From an uncultured Acetatifactor sp. (GTDB lineage: Bacteria; Bacillota; Clostridia; Lachnospirales; Lachnospiraceae): a DNA stretch of 40,944 nt. The number at the start of each line of letters is the position of its first letter. Position 1 is the first letter of the stretch. Under the pieces are notes generated by a model that was not told the DNA's origin, did no database searches, and saw only the letters and a list, made by a program, of their open reading frames with translations. The stretch lies in the NCBI GenBank assembly GCA_910577235.1, contig CAJTMX010000034.1:1-40944 (forward strand), in the 5' to 3' direction. The position numbers and the translations under genes were made by a program. Positions 8,091-17,900 of this stretch are shown here, one piece after another.

Positions 8091-9137
8091 ATGAAAGCAA
8101 AAAGAACACTGACACAAGCCGAGATCGCCTCATTCTGTTCCCAGACAGCCATGCTGATCCAGGCCGGCATCACACCGGTTGAGAGTATGAGCATCATGCT
8201 CAGCGATATGAAGAACGATCAGGGCAGAGAGATCCTTCAGGGGATTTGGGACGTGTGTAAAAAGGGAACCAGTTTCCATGAGGCGCTGGAGAGCGTGGGC
8301 GTCTTTCCGGATTACTGCCTGCGCCTGATCGCTCTGGGGGAGGAATCCGGTAAACTGGACAGCTGCCTGCAGTCTCTGGCTATTTATTATGAGAAAGAAG
8401 AAAATATACGAAAAAATATCAAGCAGGCCGTCTCCTACCCCCTGATCATGATCGTTATGATGTTTGTCGTCATCTATGTACTGATGAGCCGCGTACTCCC
8501 CATTTTCAGCCAGGTGTTCGCGCAGCTGGGCAGCGACATGGGCGGGCTTGCAGCCTCCCTGATGCATATGGGCAATACCTTAAACAAGTATTCCGGAGTA
8601 TTGCTGGGCTTTATCTGTCTGTTGCTGGTACTGTATTTCTCTTTCACCCGGATTCCGGCTCTGAAAAAGTTAAACCGGCGCTTTTTGAACTGGTTTCCCC
8701 CCACCAGGAGCTTTTTTGATAAATATGCCTGCCAGCGCTTTGCCAGCGGACTCGCCATGACTTTCAGCAGCGGCATTGACACTTTCACCAGCCTGGAAAT
8801 GGTGGCGGAGCTGGTGGGCAATCCCAAGATGCACGAACAGATCCTGGGCTGCAGGGAACGGCTGCGCAAAGGCGATAATCTTTCCGAAGCTCTGGTGGAA
8901 TCCCAGATATTCAACAACGTACATTCCCGCATGGTGGCCATCGGTTTCCGCAGCGGCAATATAGACACGGTCATGCAGAGGATAGCCGATGCCTATGAAA
9001 AAGAAACTGACGAGAAGATGCAGTCCATCATCGCCGTATTGGAACCCACGCTTGTCATAATTCTGTCCATTATCGTGGGGCTGATTCTGTTGTCCGTGAT
9101 CCTGCCGCTGATGGGCATTATGTCCAGCATCGGATGA
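8091..9137 (+). CDS. GspF/PilC-like pseudopilus inner-membrane platform protein
   Basis: Type II secretion/type IV pilus inner-membrane platform protein, 348 residues. It has two copies of the GspF cytoplasmic domain (about 10-110 and 212-315). Each has the family signatures: FCSQTAMLIQAGITPVESM with EESGKLDSCL in the first, and FASGLAMTFSSGIDTFTSLE with FRSGNIDTVMQRIAD in the second. Three membrane helices lie near 114-137, 169-186 and 319-343. AAGGAG precedes the ATG. The platform normally couples a cytoplasmic ATPase (GspE/PilB) to pilin assembly, but no such ATPase is in this window. Comparable to ComGB of competence pili, but the accompanying genes are not the comG set. Confidence 0.9.
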   Translation: MKAKRTLTQAEIASFCSQTAMLIQAGITPVESMSIMLSDMKNDQGREILQGIWDVCKKGTSFHEALESVGVFPDYCLRLIALGEESGKLDSCLQSLAIYYEKEENIRKNIKQAVSYPLIMIVMMFVVIYVLMSRVLPIFSQVFAQLGSDMGGLAASLMHMGNTLNKYSGVLLGFICLLLVLYFSFTRIPALKKLNRRFLNWFPPTRSFFDKYACQRFASGLAMTFSSGIDTFTSLEMVAELVGNPKMHEQILGCRERLRKGDNLSEALVESQIFNNVHSRMVAIGFRSGNIDTVMQRIADAYEKETDEKMQSIIAVLEPTLVIILSIIVGLILLSVILPLMGIMSSIG

Positions 9138-9147
9138 GAAGGAGGCT

Positions 9148-9486
9148 ATGATGCGCAGAAACCGTTTTGAGTCCAACTCTCCGGGAATCCTGCCCAGGCT
9201 GGCAAGTATGCTGCCTCTGCTGGTAGGTATATTTATCCTGATCCTGTTTTTGGGAGGTATACAGTCCGTCAGCGATACCACTGCCGCCAAACAGCAGCAA
9301 AGTCTGGAGACCGCCCTGTCCCGCAGCATCGCCCAGTGCTATGCCGTGGAGGGCATGTATCCCCCAAGCCTGAATTATATAAAAGAACACTATGGACTGA
9401 CCTATGATGAAAGCCAATTTATAATCGACTACAACCCTGTGGGTTCTAACCTGATGCCCGAGGTCATGGTACTGCCCATAGACTGA
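9148..9486 (+). CDS. Pseudopilin-like membrane-anchored protein, 112 aa
   Basis: A short basic N-terminus is followed by one membrane helix (about residues 20-40, MLPLLVGIFILILFLGG). The C-terminal domain contains IAQCYAVEGMYPPSLNYI, which resembles the region after the helix in type II secretion major pseudopilins. No clear prepilin cleavage motif (G followed by a hydrophobic stretch with Glu at +5) is visible. Two adjacent ATG codons exist (9148 and 9151). The AAGGAGG sits very close to the first, so the second may be the real start. Located directly after the GspF-like gene, so probably a structural or accessory part of the same machine. Confidence 0.75.
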   Translation: MMRRNRFESNSPGILPRLASMLPLLVGIFILILFLGGIQSVSDTTAAKQQQSLETALSRSIAQCYAVEGMYPPSLNYIKEHYGLTYDESQFIIDYNPVGSNLMPEVMVLPID

Positions 9487-9516
9487 GCAGGGCTATTCGG
9501 AAAGGACAATAAATCT

Positions 9517-10008
9517 ATGAATATAAGACAGGAAAAAAATCATATCGTGGATGTGTTGTTCGTGCTGGCGCTGTTTGTGGTATTTACACTGTCCGCATTG
9601 GTTTTGGTGATCCTGGGAGCCAATGTGTACCGTCAGACCGTGCGCTATATGGACGAGAACTACACCGCCCGCACAGCCTACTCGTATCTGACGGAAAAAG
9701 TGCGCCAAAACGATATCTACGACAGTATATCCATAGGGGAGCTGGAGGGCACTACGGCCCTGGTACTGACCCGGGAGATAGGAGACACCGACTATGCCAC
9801 TTACCTCTATCTTCACGATGGCAGCCTGCGGGAACTGTTTATGCGCCAGGGCAGTGATATCGGCAGCGATCCCCTCTCCGCGGGAAAGGAGATCATGCCC
9901 CTTCAGGATTGGGTACTGACAAGTGCCGGAGAACATCTGCTGCATATTGATCTGACGCTGGAGGACGGTACCCGCAAGGAACTGTATATCTCCCTGCACA
10001 GCCATTGA
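9517..10008 (+). CDS. Membrane-anchored pseudopilus-cluster protein (DUF4860-like)
   Basis: 163 residues. There is one N-terminal membrane helix (about 12-35, VLFVLALFVVFTLSALVLVI) and an extracytoplasmic beta-rich domain with repeated short strands (TTALVLTREIG, ATYLYLHDGSLRELF). The arrangement, and the segment following the helix (AYSYLTEKVRQND), resemble minor pseudopilins and the DUF4860 family of clostridia. The family name is from memory and not verified. GGAAAGGA precedes the ATG. Likely a minor component or assembly factor of the pilin-like system encoded by its neighbours. Confidence 0.72.
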   Translation: MNIRQEKNHIVDVLFVLALFVVFTLSALVLVILGANVYRQTVRYMDENYTARTAYSYLTEKVRQNDIYDSISIGELEGTTALVLTREIGDTDYATYLYLHDGSLRELFMRQGSDIGSDPLSAGKEIMPLQDWVLTSAGEHLLHIDLTLEDGTRKELYISLHSH

Positions 10009-10026
10009 CCGAAAGGAGGAACTCCT

Positions 10027-10473
10027 TTGAAACATTCAAAATCATCCCTCTTTTTGATGGAGTTGATCATAGCGTTACTGTTTTTTTCCGTGTCCAGCAC
10101 CGTGTGTATCCGGCTGTTTGTAAAAGCCCACGCGCTGTCCGCCGAGACAGTAAGCCAAAATTATGCGGTAAACTACGCCCAGAATATGGCTGAAGTATTT
10201 ACCGGCTATGACGGAGACTTGCAGGCCATGCAGACCCTGTTAGACGGCAGCTATCTGTCCCCGGAGGGTGACTACCTGTCGCTGGTCCAAAACGGTTACC
10301 GCGTGGGGCTGCGCCGCAGCGGAAGTCCCGACCCCGGCGGCATGCTCTCCGCCGATATCAGCGTATACAGCGCGGACACGGTGCAGCTAAGCGATCTCTC
10401 TCTGGCCTCCTCCACGCTCTACGAACCGCTTTATACCCTGCATGTAGACTTGCACATTCCCTGTGTGAAATAA
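10027..10473 (+). CDS. Type IV pilin-like protein, TTG start
   Basis: 148 residues beginning with MKHSKSSLFLMELIIALLFF. A short basic leader is followed by a hydrophobic helix with Glu at the fifth position after a possible cleavage site, as in prepilins. The residue before the cleavage site would be Ser7 instead of the usual Gly. The start codon is TTG at 10027 with an AGGAGG (10014-10019) seven bases upstream. The gene starts 18 bases after the previous stop. The extracellular domain is Ser/Asp-rich with no recognised fold. Probably a minor pseudopilin. Whether a prepilin peptidase can process the Ser is open. Confidence 0.75.
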   Translation: MKHSKSSLFLMELIIALLFFSVSSTVCIRLFVKAHALSAETVSQNYAVNYAQNMAEVFTGYDGDLQAMQTLLDGSYLSPEGDYLSLVQNGYRVGLRRSGSPDPGGMLSADISVYSADTVQLSDLSLASSTLYEPLYTLHVDLHIPCVK

Positions 10474-10599
10474 CAGGACATACCTTTGCCGATACACTGC
10501 GTTTCTCACAAGACAGGAGCATGTCTGCGTTGGGATATACAGTATGCTCTATGACACTGGCATAGTAACCCAGTTTCTTAACCCAGAAAGGAACATCCC

Positions 10600-11052
10600 A
10601 TGAGCTTTCAAAAAAAATCCGGCCCGGAATTTCATATAAACGTGGGCTCATCATCAATCCTGCTGATATTTGTGATCCTCTGCCTGATCTCCTTTGCCAC
10701 CCTGTCCATCGTCAGCGCCAATGCGGACGCCAGACTGAGCAGGCGGGTCGCCCAGCGCACTGCCGCATACTATGAGGCATGTAATCGGGCGCAGGCGGGT
10801 ATTGCCAGCATAGATAACACCCTTGCGGCGGTTTACGCGGACAGCTTTGACGAGGATGAGTACTTTATGGCAGTGGGCCATAGGAAAACCTATATTGTTG
10901 ACATCTCCGACCTGCAGACCCTGTCTGTGACGCTGGATATTCTCTATCCGCAGCAGGAGGGCGATCCCTTTTACCGCATCACTTCCTGGCAGGTCATCAC
11001 CGACAGTTCCGGCGCGGAGGCCGAGGAGGATTCCGCACTATTAATTCACTGA
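10600..11052 (+). CDS. Small membrane-anchored protein ending the pseudopilin operon
   Basis: 150 residues with one N-terminal membrane helix (about 18-40, SSILLIFVILCLISFATLSI) and a helical stretch rich in Ala and Arg (RVAQRTAAYYEACNRAQAG). An acidic extracytoplasmic C-terminal region follows. AGAAAGGA precedes the ATG. It resembles PilX-like accessory proteins of pilus clusters in size and topology, but I do not recognise the family. The 126-base gap before it is longer than the others in the operon; I see no promoter in that gap. A terminator follows. Confidence 0.72.
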   Translation: MSFQKKSGPEFHINVGSSSILLIFVILCLISFATLSIVSANADARLSRRVAQRTAAYYEACNRAQAGIASIDNTLAAVYADSFDEDEYFMAVGHRKTYIVDISDLQTLSVTLDILYPQQEGDPFYRITSWQVITDSSGAEAEEDSALLIH

Positions 11053-11075
11053 CACATAAGACGATACGCATACAG

Positions 11076-11107
11076 ACAGGGCTGAACCCACATGGATTCA
11101 GCCCTGT
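11076..11107 (+). terminator. Hairpin terminator between the convergent pseudopilin operon and rpoC
   Basis: A perfect 11-bp stem (ACAGGGCTGAA, 11076-11086, with TTCAGCCCTGT, 11097-11107) with a 10-base loop, followed on the plus strand by TTATCAATTT. The T run is weak. It lies between convergent operons and can serve both. Confidence 0.7.
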
Positions 11108-11120
11108 TTATCAATTTGCT

Positions 11121-14100
11121 CTATTCCACAGTTGCAAACTCTTCCGCCGCCTGTACTTCGGCCTGCTCCTCGCTTACCTCTGTTTCTTCTTCCTCTTCCA
11201 CAGTCTCCAGCAGTTCCTCATTCATTTCAGATTCGACTTCAAACCCAGTCTCATCTTCCGCCGTCTCCTGCAGCATCTCGTCCTCAATGAGAATATCTTC
11301 CTCGGACTGTTCTTCCTCCATGATCGCCTCCGGCTCCTCCGCTACGGAGATATGACGGATATAATCAGTGTTCAACCGGGTATTGCGGTATCTCTTCATG
11401 CCGGTACCCGCCGGAATCAGCTTACCGAGAATTACATTTTCCTTCAAACCGATCAACGGATCGATCTTGCCCTTGATGGCGGCCTCAGTCAACACTTTCG
11501 TTGTCTCCTGGAAAGATGCCGCGGACAGGAAGGAGTTGGTTGCCAGCGCCGCCTTGGTGATACCCAGCAGCACCTGCTTGCCCTCCGCAGGCTCTTTGCC
11601 CTGCGCGATCAGCGACTCGTTCATATCGTCATACTCCAGTACATCCACCAGAGTTCCGGGCAGGAACTCCGCATCGCCGTTGTTCTCGATACGGATCTTC
11701 TTCATCATCTGACGCACGATCACTTCGATATGCTTATCCGCGATATCCACGCCCTGCAGGCGGTACACTCTCTGTACTTCCCGGAGCATATAGTCCTGAA
11801 CGGCTTTGATACCCTTAATCTTTAACAGGTCGTGAGGATTGACACTACCCTCTGTCAGCTCATCGCCGGCCTCCAGAATCTGCTCATCCACCACCTTGAT
11901 ACGGGAACCGTAAGGAATCAGATACGCCTTGCTCTCCCCGGTCTCCTCGTTGGTGATCACCACCTCGCGCTTTTTCTTGGTATCCCGGATCTCCGCCTTG
12001 CCCCCAAACTCGGCGATAATGGCAAGACCCTTGGGCTTTCTGGCTTCAAACAGCTCCTCCACACGGGGCAGACCCTGTGTGATATCGTCACCGGCCACGC
12101 CGCCGCTGTGGAAAGTTCTCATGGTCAGCTGCGTACCCGGCTCACCGATGGACTGTGCGGCGATGATACCCACCGCCTCACCCACCTGCACTGCCTCGCC
12201 GGTGGCCATATTGGCACCATAGCACTTGGCACAGATGCCGTTGTGGGAACGGCAGGTCAGAATAGTACGGATCTTCACCGCCTCCACAGGCTCGCCATTC
12301 TCATTTACGCCCACGCTCAGTATTCTGGCAGCGCGGCTGGGAGTGATCATGTGGTTGTGTTTCACGATCATATTGCCGTCTCTGTCATAGATATCCTCAC
12401 AGGAATATCTGCCTGTAATACGGTCCTTCAGTCCTTCAATAGTCTCCTTACCGTCCATAAAGGCTTTCACTACGCTGCCGGGAATCTCGTCCCTTCCCTC
12501 CGCGCAGTCCACCTCACGGATGATCAGTTCCTGCGACACATCTACCATTCGGCGGGTCAGATAACCGGAGTCGGCAGTACGCAGCGCCGTATCCGACATA
12601 CCCTTCCGGGCGCCGTGAGCGGACATGAAATACTCCAATACATCCAAGCCCTCACGGAAATTAGACTTGATGGGCAGCTCGATGGTCTTACCGGTAGTAT
12701 CCGCCATCAGGCCACGCATACCGGCCAGCTGCTTGATCTGCTGATTGGAACCACGGGCTCCGGAATCCGCCATCATAAAGATATTGTTATATTTGTCCAG
12801 ACCTGCCAGCAGAACGTCTGTCAGCTCCTTATCGGTCTCGTTCCAGGTCTCCACCACCGCACGGTATCTCTCTTCCTCGGTGATCAGACCTCTCCGATAG
12901 TTAGCCGCGATCTTATCCACTGTAGCCTGTGCCGCCGCCAGCATCTCTGCCTTCTGCTCGGGCACGGTCATATCGGAGATGGATACGGTCATGGCTGCTC
13001 TGGTAGAATACTTGTAGCCGATAGCCTTTACGTCATCCAGCACTTCTGCGGTGCGGGACGCGCCGTGGGTGTTAATGACCTTCTCCAGTATCTGTTTCAG
13101 CTGTTTCTTGCCCACATGGAAATCCACTTCCAGTTTCAGATAATCCTCCGGCGTGTTCCTATCCACAAATCCCAGATCCTGAGGCAGAATCTCATTGAAC
13201 AGAAAACGTCCCAGTGTGGACTCCACATTGCCGCTGACTGTCTCTCCCTGAGGAGTCTTTTTTGTCACACGCACTTTGATGCGGGAATGCAACGTGATGA
13301 TCTGATTCTCATAGGCCAGTATGGCCTCGTTCACACCCTTAAAATACTTGCCTTCACCCAATACGCCGGGTCTTTCCTGAGTCAGATAATAAATACCCAG
13401 CACCATATCCTGAGAAGGCACCGCCACCGGGCCGCCGTCCGAAGGCTTTAACAGGTTGTTGGGAGACAGCAGCAGGAAACGGCACTCCGCCTGGGCTTCC
13501 ACAGACAGGGGCAGATGCACTGCCATCTGGTCTCCGTCAAAGTCGGCATTGAAAGCCGTACACACCAGCGGATGCAGCTTGATGGCCTTACCCTCCACCA
13601 GGATCGGTTCAAACGCCTGGATACCCAGCCTGTGCAGAGTAGGGGCGCGGTTCAGCATCACGGGATGCTCCTTGATTACCTCCTCCAACACGTCAAACAC
13701 CTGGGTGTCCATTCTCTCCACCAGCTTTTTGGCATTCTTGATATTCTGGCTGATCCCCTTGGATACCAGTTCCTTCATAACAAAGGGCTTGAACAGCTCA
13801 ATAGCCATCTCCTTGGGCAGACCGCACTGATAGATCTTCAGTTCCGGACCCACCACGATAACGGAACGGCCGGAATAGTCCACACGCTTGCCCAGCAGAT
13901 TCTGACGGAAACGTCCGCCCTTACCCTTTAACATATCGGACAGGGATTTCAGCGCCCTGTTGCCGGGGCCGGTGACGGGACGGCCTCTCCTGCCGTTGTC
14001 GATCAGCGCGTCCACAGCCTCCTGCAGCATACGTTTCTCGTTGCGCACGATGATATCCGGCGCGCCCAGCTCCAGCAGTCTCTTCAGACGGTTGTTTCTG

Positions 14101-14909
14101 TTGATGATCCTTCTGTACAGATCGTTTAAATCGGATGTGGCAAAACGGCCTCCGTCCAGCTGCACCATGGGACGCAGATCGGGAGGGATCACCGGAATCG
14201 TATCCAGGATCATCCACTCCGGCCGGTTGCCGGACTCGTTAAATGCCTCCACCACTTCCAGTCTCTTGATAATACGGGCACGTTTCTGGCCGGTGGAATC
14301 CCGCAGCTCTTCTTTAAGTTCCACGGATTCCGTCTCCAGGTTGATGGACTGCAGCAGCTCCTTGATAGCCTCCGCGCCCATACCCACACGGAACTTGTTG
14401 CCGTAGGTCTCCCTGGCGTCCTGATACTCTCTCTCGGACAACACCTGCTTATAATCCAGACCGGTCTCACCGGGGTCCAACACAATATAGGAGGCGAAAT
14501 ACAGCACCTTCTCCAGCACTCTGGGCGACAGATCCAGAATCAGCCCCATACGGCTGGGTATCCCCTTGAAATACCAGATATGGGATACCGGGGCCGCCAG
14601 TTCGATATGGCCCATACGCTCTCTGCGCACGCTGGCCTTGGTCACTTCCACGCCGCATCGGTCACAGACAACGCCCTTGTATCGGATCTTCTTATACTTA
14701 CCGCAATGACACTCCCAGTCCTTGCTGGGTCCGAAAATCTTCTCACAGAACAGACCGTCCCTCTCAGGCTTGAGTGTCCTGTAGTTGATGGTTTCCGGTT
14801 TCATCACTTCGCCCCGGGACCACTCACGGATCTTCTCCGGAGAGGCTAATCCGATCTTTATGGCATCGAATGTCATGGGCTGATATGCTTCGTTTTTTGT
14901 TTCTGACAT
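11121..14909 (-). CDS. rpoC: RNA polymerase beta' subunit
   Basis: Catalytic subunit of RNA polymerase, 1262 residues from the chosen start. Zinc ribbon 1 is visible at Cys67, Cys69, Cys82 and Cys85. The magnesium-binding active-site motif NADFDGD is at 454-460. The second zinc site is in CRSHNGICAKC. The trigger-loop region GEAVGIIAAQSIGEPGTQLTMRTFH is complete. The frame extends ten codons further, but MSETKNEAY at 14909 has GGAAGGGAG at the right distance. A long acidic Glu-rich tail (last about 70 residues) replaces the shorter end of many homologues. It lies 36 bases after rpoB and is cotranscribed with it. Confidence 0.97.
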   Translation of the reverse strand: MSETKNEAYQPMTFDAIKIGLASPEKIREWSRGEVMKPETINYRTLKPERDGLFCEKIFGPSKDWECHCGKYKKIRYKGVVCDRCGVEVTKASVRRERMGHIELAAPVSHIWYFKGIPSRMGLILDLSPRVLEKVLYFASYIVLDPGETGLDYKQVLSEREYQDARETYGNKFRVGMGAEAIKELLQSINLETESVELKEELRDSTGQKRARIIKRLEVVEAFNESGNRPEWMILDTIPVIPPDLRPMVQLDGGRFATSDLNDLYRRIINRNNRLKRLLELGAPDIIVRNEKRMLQEAVDALIDNGRRGRPVTGPGNRALKSLSDMLKGKGGRFRQNLLGKRVDYSGRSVIVVGPELKIYQCGLPKEMAIELFKPFVMKELVSKGISQNIKNAKKLVERMDTQVFDVLEEVIKEHPVMLNRAPTLHRLGIQAFEPILVEGKAIKLHPLVCTAFNADFDGDQMAVHLPLSVEAQAECRFLLLSPNNLLKPSDGGPVAVPSQDMVLGIYYLTQERPGVLGEGKYFKGVNEAILAYENQIITLHSRIKVRVTKKTPQGETVSGNVESTLGRFLFNEILPQDLGFVDRNTPEDYLKLEVDFHVGKKQLKQILEKVINTHGASRTAEVLDDVKAIGYKYSTRAAMTVSISDMTVPEQKAEMLAAAQATVDKIAANYRRGLITEEERYRAVVETWNETDKELTDVLLAGLDKYNNIFMMADSGARGSNQQIKQLAGMRGLMADTTGKTIELPIKSNFREGLDVLEYFMSAHGARKGMSDTALRTADSGYLTRRMVDVSQELIIREVDCAEGRDEIPGSVVKAFMDGKETIEGLKDRITGRYSCEDIYDRDGNMIVKHNHMITPSRAARILSVGVNENGEPVEAVKIRTILTCRSHNGICAKCYGANMATGEAVQVGEAVGIIAAQSIGEPGTQLTMRTFHSGGVAGDDITQGLPRVEELFEARKPKGLAIIAEFGGKAEIRDTKKKREVVITNEETGESKAYLIPYGSRIKVVDEQILEAGDELTEGSVNPHDLLKIKGIKAVQDYMLREVQRVYRLQGVDIADKHIEVIVRQMMKKIRIENNGDAEFLPGTLVDVLEYDDMNESLIAQGKEPAEGKQVLLGITKAALATNSFLSAASFQETTKVLTEAAIKGKIDPLIGLKENVILGKLIPAGTGMKRYRNTRLNTDYIRHISVAEEPEAIMEEEQSEEDILIEDEMLQETAEDETGFEVESEMNEELLETVEEEEETEVSEEQAEVQAAEEFATVE

Positions 14910-14945
14910 TATGGCACTCCCTTCCAATGTTAGTTTCATAACCGC

Positions 14946-17900
14946 TTAGAACTCTTCGTCTGTTTCGTCGTAACCTTCATCGGCGTAGTCTTCATCACTG
15001 AAATCGTCTTCCGCATTGATCAGTTCGCCGCTCTCATCGTCGAATTCCTGTGCCTGATAACCCATCTCTCCCAGAGAGTTGTTATCATAATCGTCATACT
15101 TCCGGTCGCCCTCCATCTCATAACGGTAATCCGTCTCATTGTAATCAATGGTCTCGGCGATCTCTACCTCGGTGTTGTCGTCGCGCAGCACCCTCACATC
15201 CAGGCCCAGAGCCTGCAATTCCTTTAACAGCACCTTGAAGGACTCGGGGATGCTGGGCTCGGGGATATTATCCCCCTTGATGATGGCCTCATAGGTCTTT
15301 ACACGGCCCACCACATCGTCGGACTTCACAGTCAAAATCTCCTGTAACGTATAGGAAGCGCCATATGCCTCCAATGCCCACACTTCCATCTCACCGAAAC
15401 GCTGGCCGCCGAACTGAGCCTTACCGCCCAGAGGCTGCTGCGTAACCAGGGAATACGGACCTGTGGAACGGGCATGGATCTTATCGTCCACCAGATGATG
15501 GAGTTTCAGATAATGCATGTGCCCAATGGTTACGGCGCTGTCAAAATACTCGCCTGTGCGGCCGTCACGCAGACGCACCTTACCGTCGCGGGAGATGGGA
15601 ACGCCCTTCCACACCTCTCTGTGCTCTCTGTTTTCGGAAAGATACTGCATAACCTCCGGCAGCAATTCTTCGCCGTGCAAGCTCTCAAAGCTCTCTCCGT
15701 TCCAGGGTTTGCCGTCAGGGGTAAGAGTCCTCTCCTCGGCCTTCCACTGGTCCGCCTCCGCCTGGTCGAAAGGCAGATTGGCGTAATCGTTGGCCAGATC
15801 CAGAGTGTCCATGATATCCTTCTCGTTGGCACCGTCAAACACGGGCGTAGCCACATTAAAGCCCAGAGCCTTGGCAGCCAGGGACAGATGGATCTCCAGT
15901 ACCTGTCCAATATTCATACGGGAAGGCACACCCAGAGGATTCAACACGATATCCAGAGGGCGTCCGTTGGGCAGATAAGGCATATCCTCCACGGGCAGCA
16001 CACGGGAAACCACACCCTTGTTGCCGTGACGGCCGGCCATCTTATCGCCTACGGAAATCTTTCTCTTCTGCGCTATATAGATACGGACAGCCATATTCAC
16101 GCCGGGGGACAGCTCATCGCTGTTGTCCCTGGTAAATACCTTGGCGTCCACCACAATACCATACTCGCCGTGGGGCACCTTCAGGGAAGTATCTCTCACC
16201 TCTCTGGCCTTTTCGCCAAAGATGGCCCGCAGCAGCCTTTCCTCCGCGGTCAGCTCGGTCTCTCCCTTGGGAGTCACTTTGCCAACCAGAATATCTCCGG
16301 CACGTACCTCCGCGCCGATGCGGATGATGCCGCGGTCGTCCAGATCCTTCAGGGCGTCGTCGCCCACACCGGGCACGTCACGGGTGATCTCTTCAGGCCC
16401 CAGTTTGGTATCCCGGGCCTCGGCCTCGTATTCTTCAATATGAACGGATGTATATACATCCTCCATCACAAGTCTCTCGCTTAGCAGAACGGCGTCCTCG
16501 TAGTTGTAGCCTTCCCAGGTCATAAAGCCGATCAGCGGGTTTTTACCCAGAGCCAGCTCGCCCTCGTTGGTGGACGGGCCGTCCGCGATCACCTGTCCCG
16601 CTTCCACATGGTCCCCCTTAAAAACAATGGGTTTCTGATTGTAGCAGTTGGACTGGTTACTGCGGGAGAACTTGGACAGACGGAACTCCGCCTTCTCTCC
16701 GTCGTCATAAGTCATTTTTATCAGGTTGGAAGATACATACTCCACCTTACCCGCCTTGGGCGCAACCACACATACGCCGGAGTCCACTGCCGCCTTCTGT
16801 TCGATACCTGTACCCACTACAGGAGCCTCGGTGAGCAGCAGAGGCACAGCCTGCCGCTGCATGTTGGAACCCATCAGCGCACGGTTGGCATCATCGTTTT
16901 CCAGGAAAGGGATCAAGGCCGTAGCCACAGAGAACACCATCCTGGGGGACACATCCATGTAGTCAAACATGGCCTTGGGATACTCCTGCGTCTCCTCACG
17001 GTAACGGCCGGACACGCTGTTGCGGACAAAATGGCCGTCCGCATCCAACTGCTCATTGGCCTGGGCCACATGGTAGTTGTCCTCCTCGTCGGCGGTCATA
17101 TATACCACGTCCTCCGTCACCCGGGGGTTGGCGGGATCTGTCTTGTCGATCTTGCGGTAAGGCGCCTCCACAAAGCCGTACTCGTTGATGCGGGCATAGC
17201 TTGCCAGAGAGTTGATCAAACCGATGTTGGGACCTTCGGGAGTCTCGATGGGGCACATTCTTCCATAGTGGGAGTAATGTACGTCACGCACCTCAAATCC
17301 GGCACGGTCCCTGGACAGACCGCCGGGGCCCAGCGCGGAGAGACGCCTCTTGTGGGTCAGCTCACCCAGCGGGTTGTTCTGATCCATGAACTGGGACAGC
17401 TGGGAGGAGCCAAAAAACTCCTTCACCGCGGCAGTCACCGGTTTGATATTGATCAGAGACTGAGGGGAGATATCCTCCGCGTCATGGGTGGTCATACGCT
17501 CACGCACCACACGCTCCATTCTGGACAGACCGATACGGTACTGATTCTGCAGCAGTTCGCCCACCGCGCGGATACGCCTGTTGCCCAGATGATCGATATC
17601 ATCGTCATTGCCCAGGCCATACTCCAGATGGATATTGTAGTTGATGGACGCGAAAATATCTTCCTTGGTAATATGTTTCGGGATCAGTTCATGCACGTTC
17701 TTGCGGATCGCCTCGGCCAGTTTCTCCGGATTCTCGCCGAATTCCTGGATGATCTGCGCCAGTACGGGATAATACACCCGCTCCGTAACGCCCAGTTCTC
17801 TGGGATTGCAGTCCACAAAGCTGGTGATGTCCACCATCATATTGGACAGCACCTTCACATTGCGCTCCTCCGTCTGTACATAGACAAAAGGAATCGCGGC

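Noticed and set aside
10522..10566. 14-codon ORF in the gap before the last pilin-operon gene
   Set aside because: The AGGAG lies directly against the ATG with no spacer, and the ORF is too short to judge.
11832..13451. 539-residue plus-strand ORF opposite rpoC, and the similar one opposite rpoB (16608-18155)
   Set aside because: Both mirror the highly biased codons of the polymerase genes and have no recognisable protein features.
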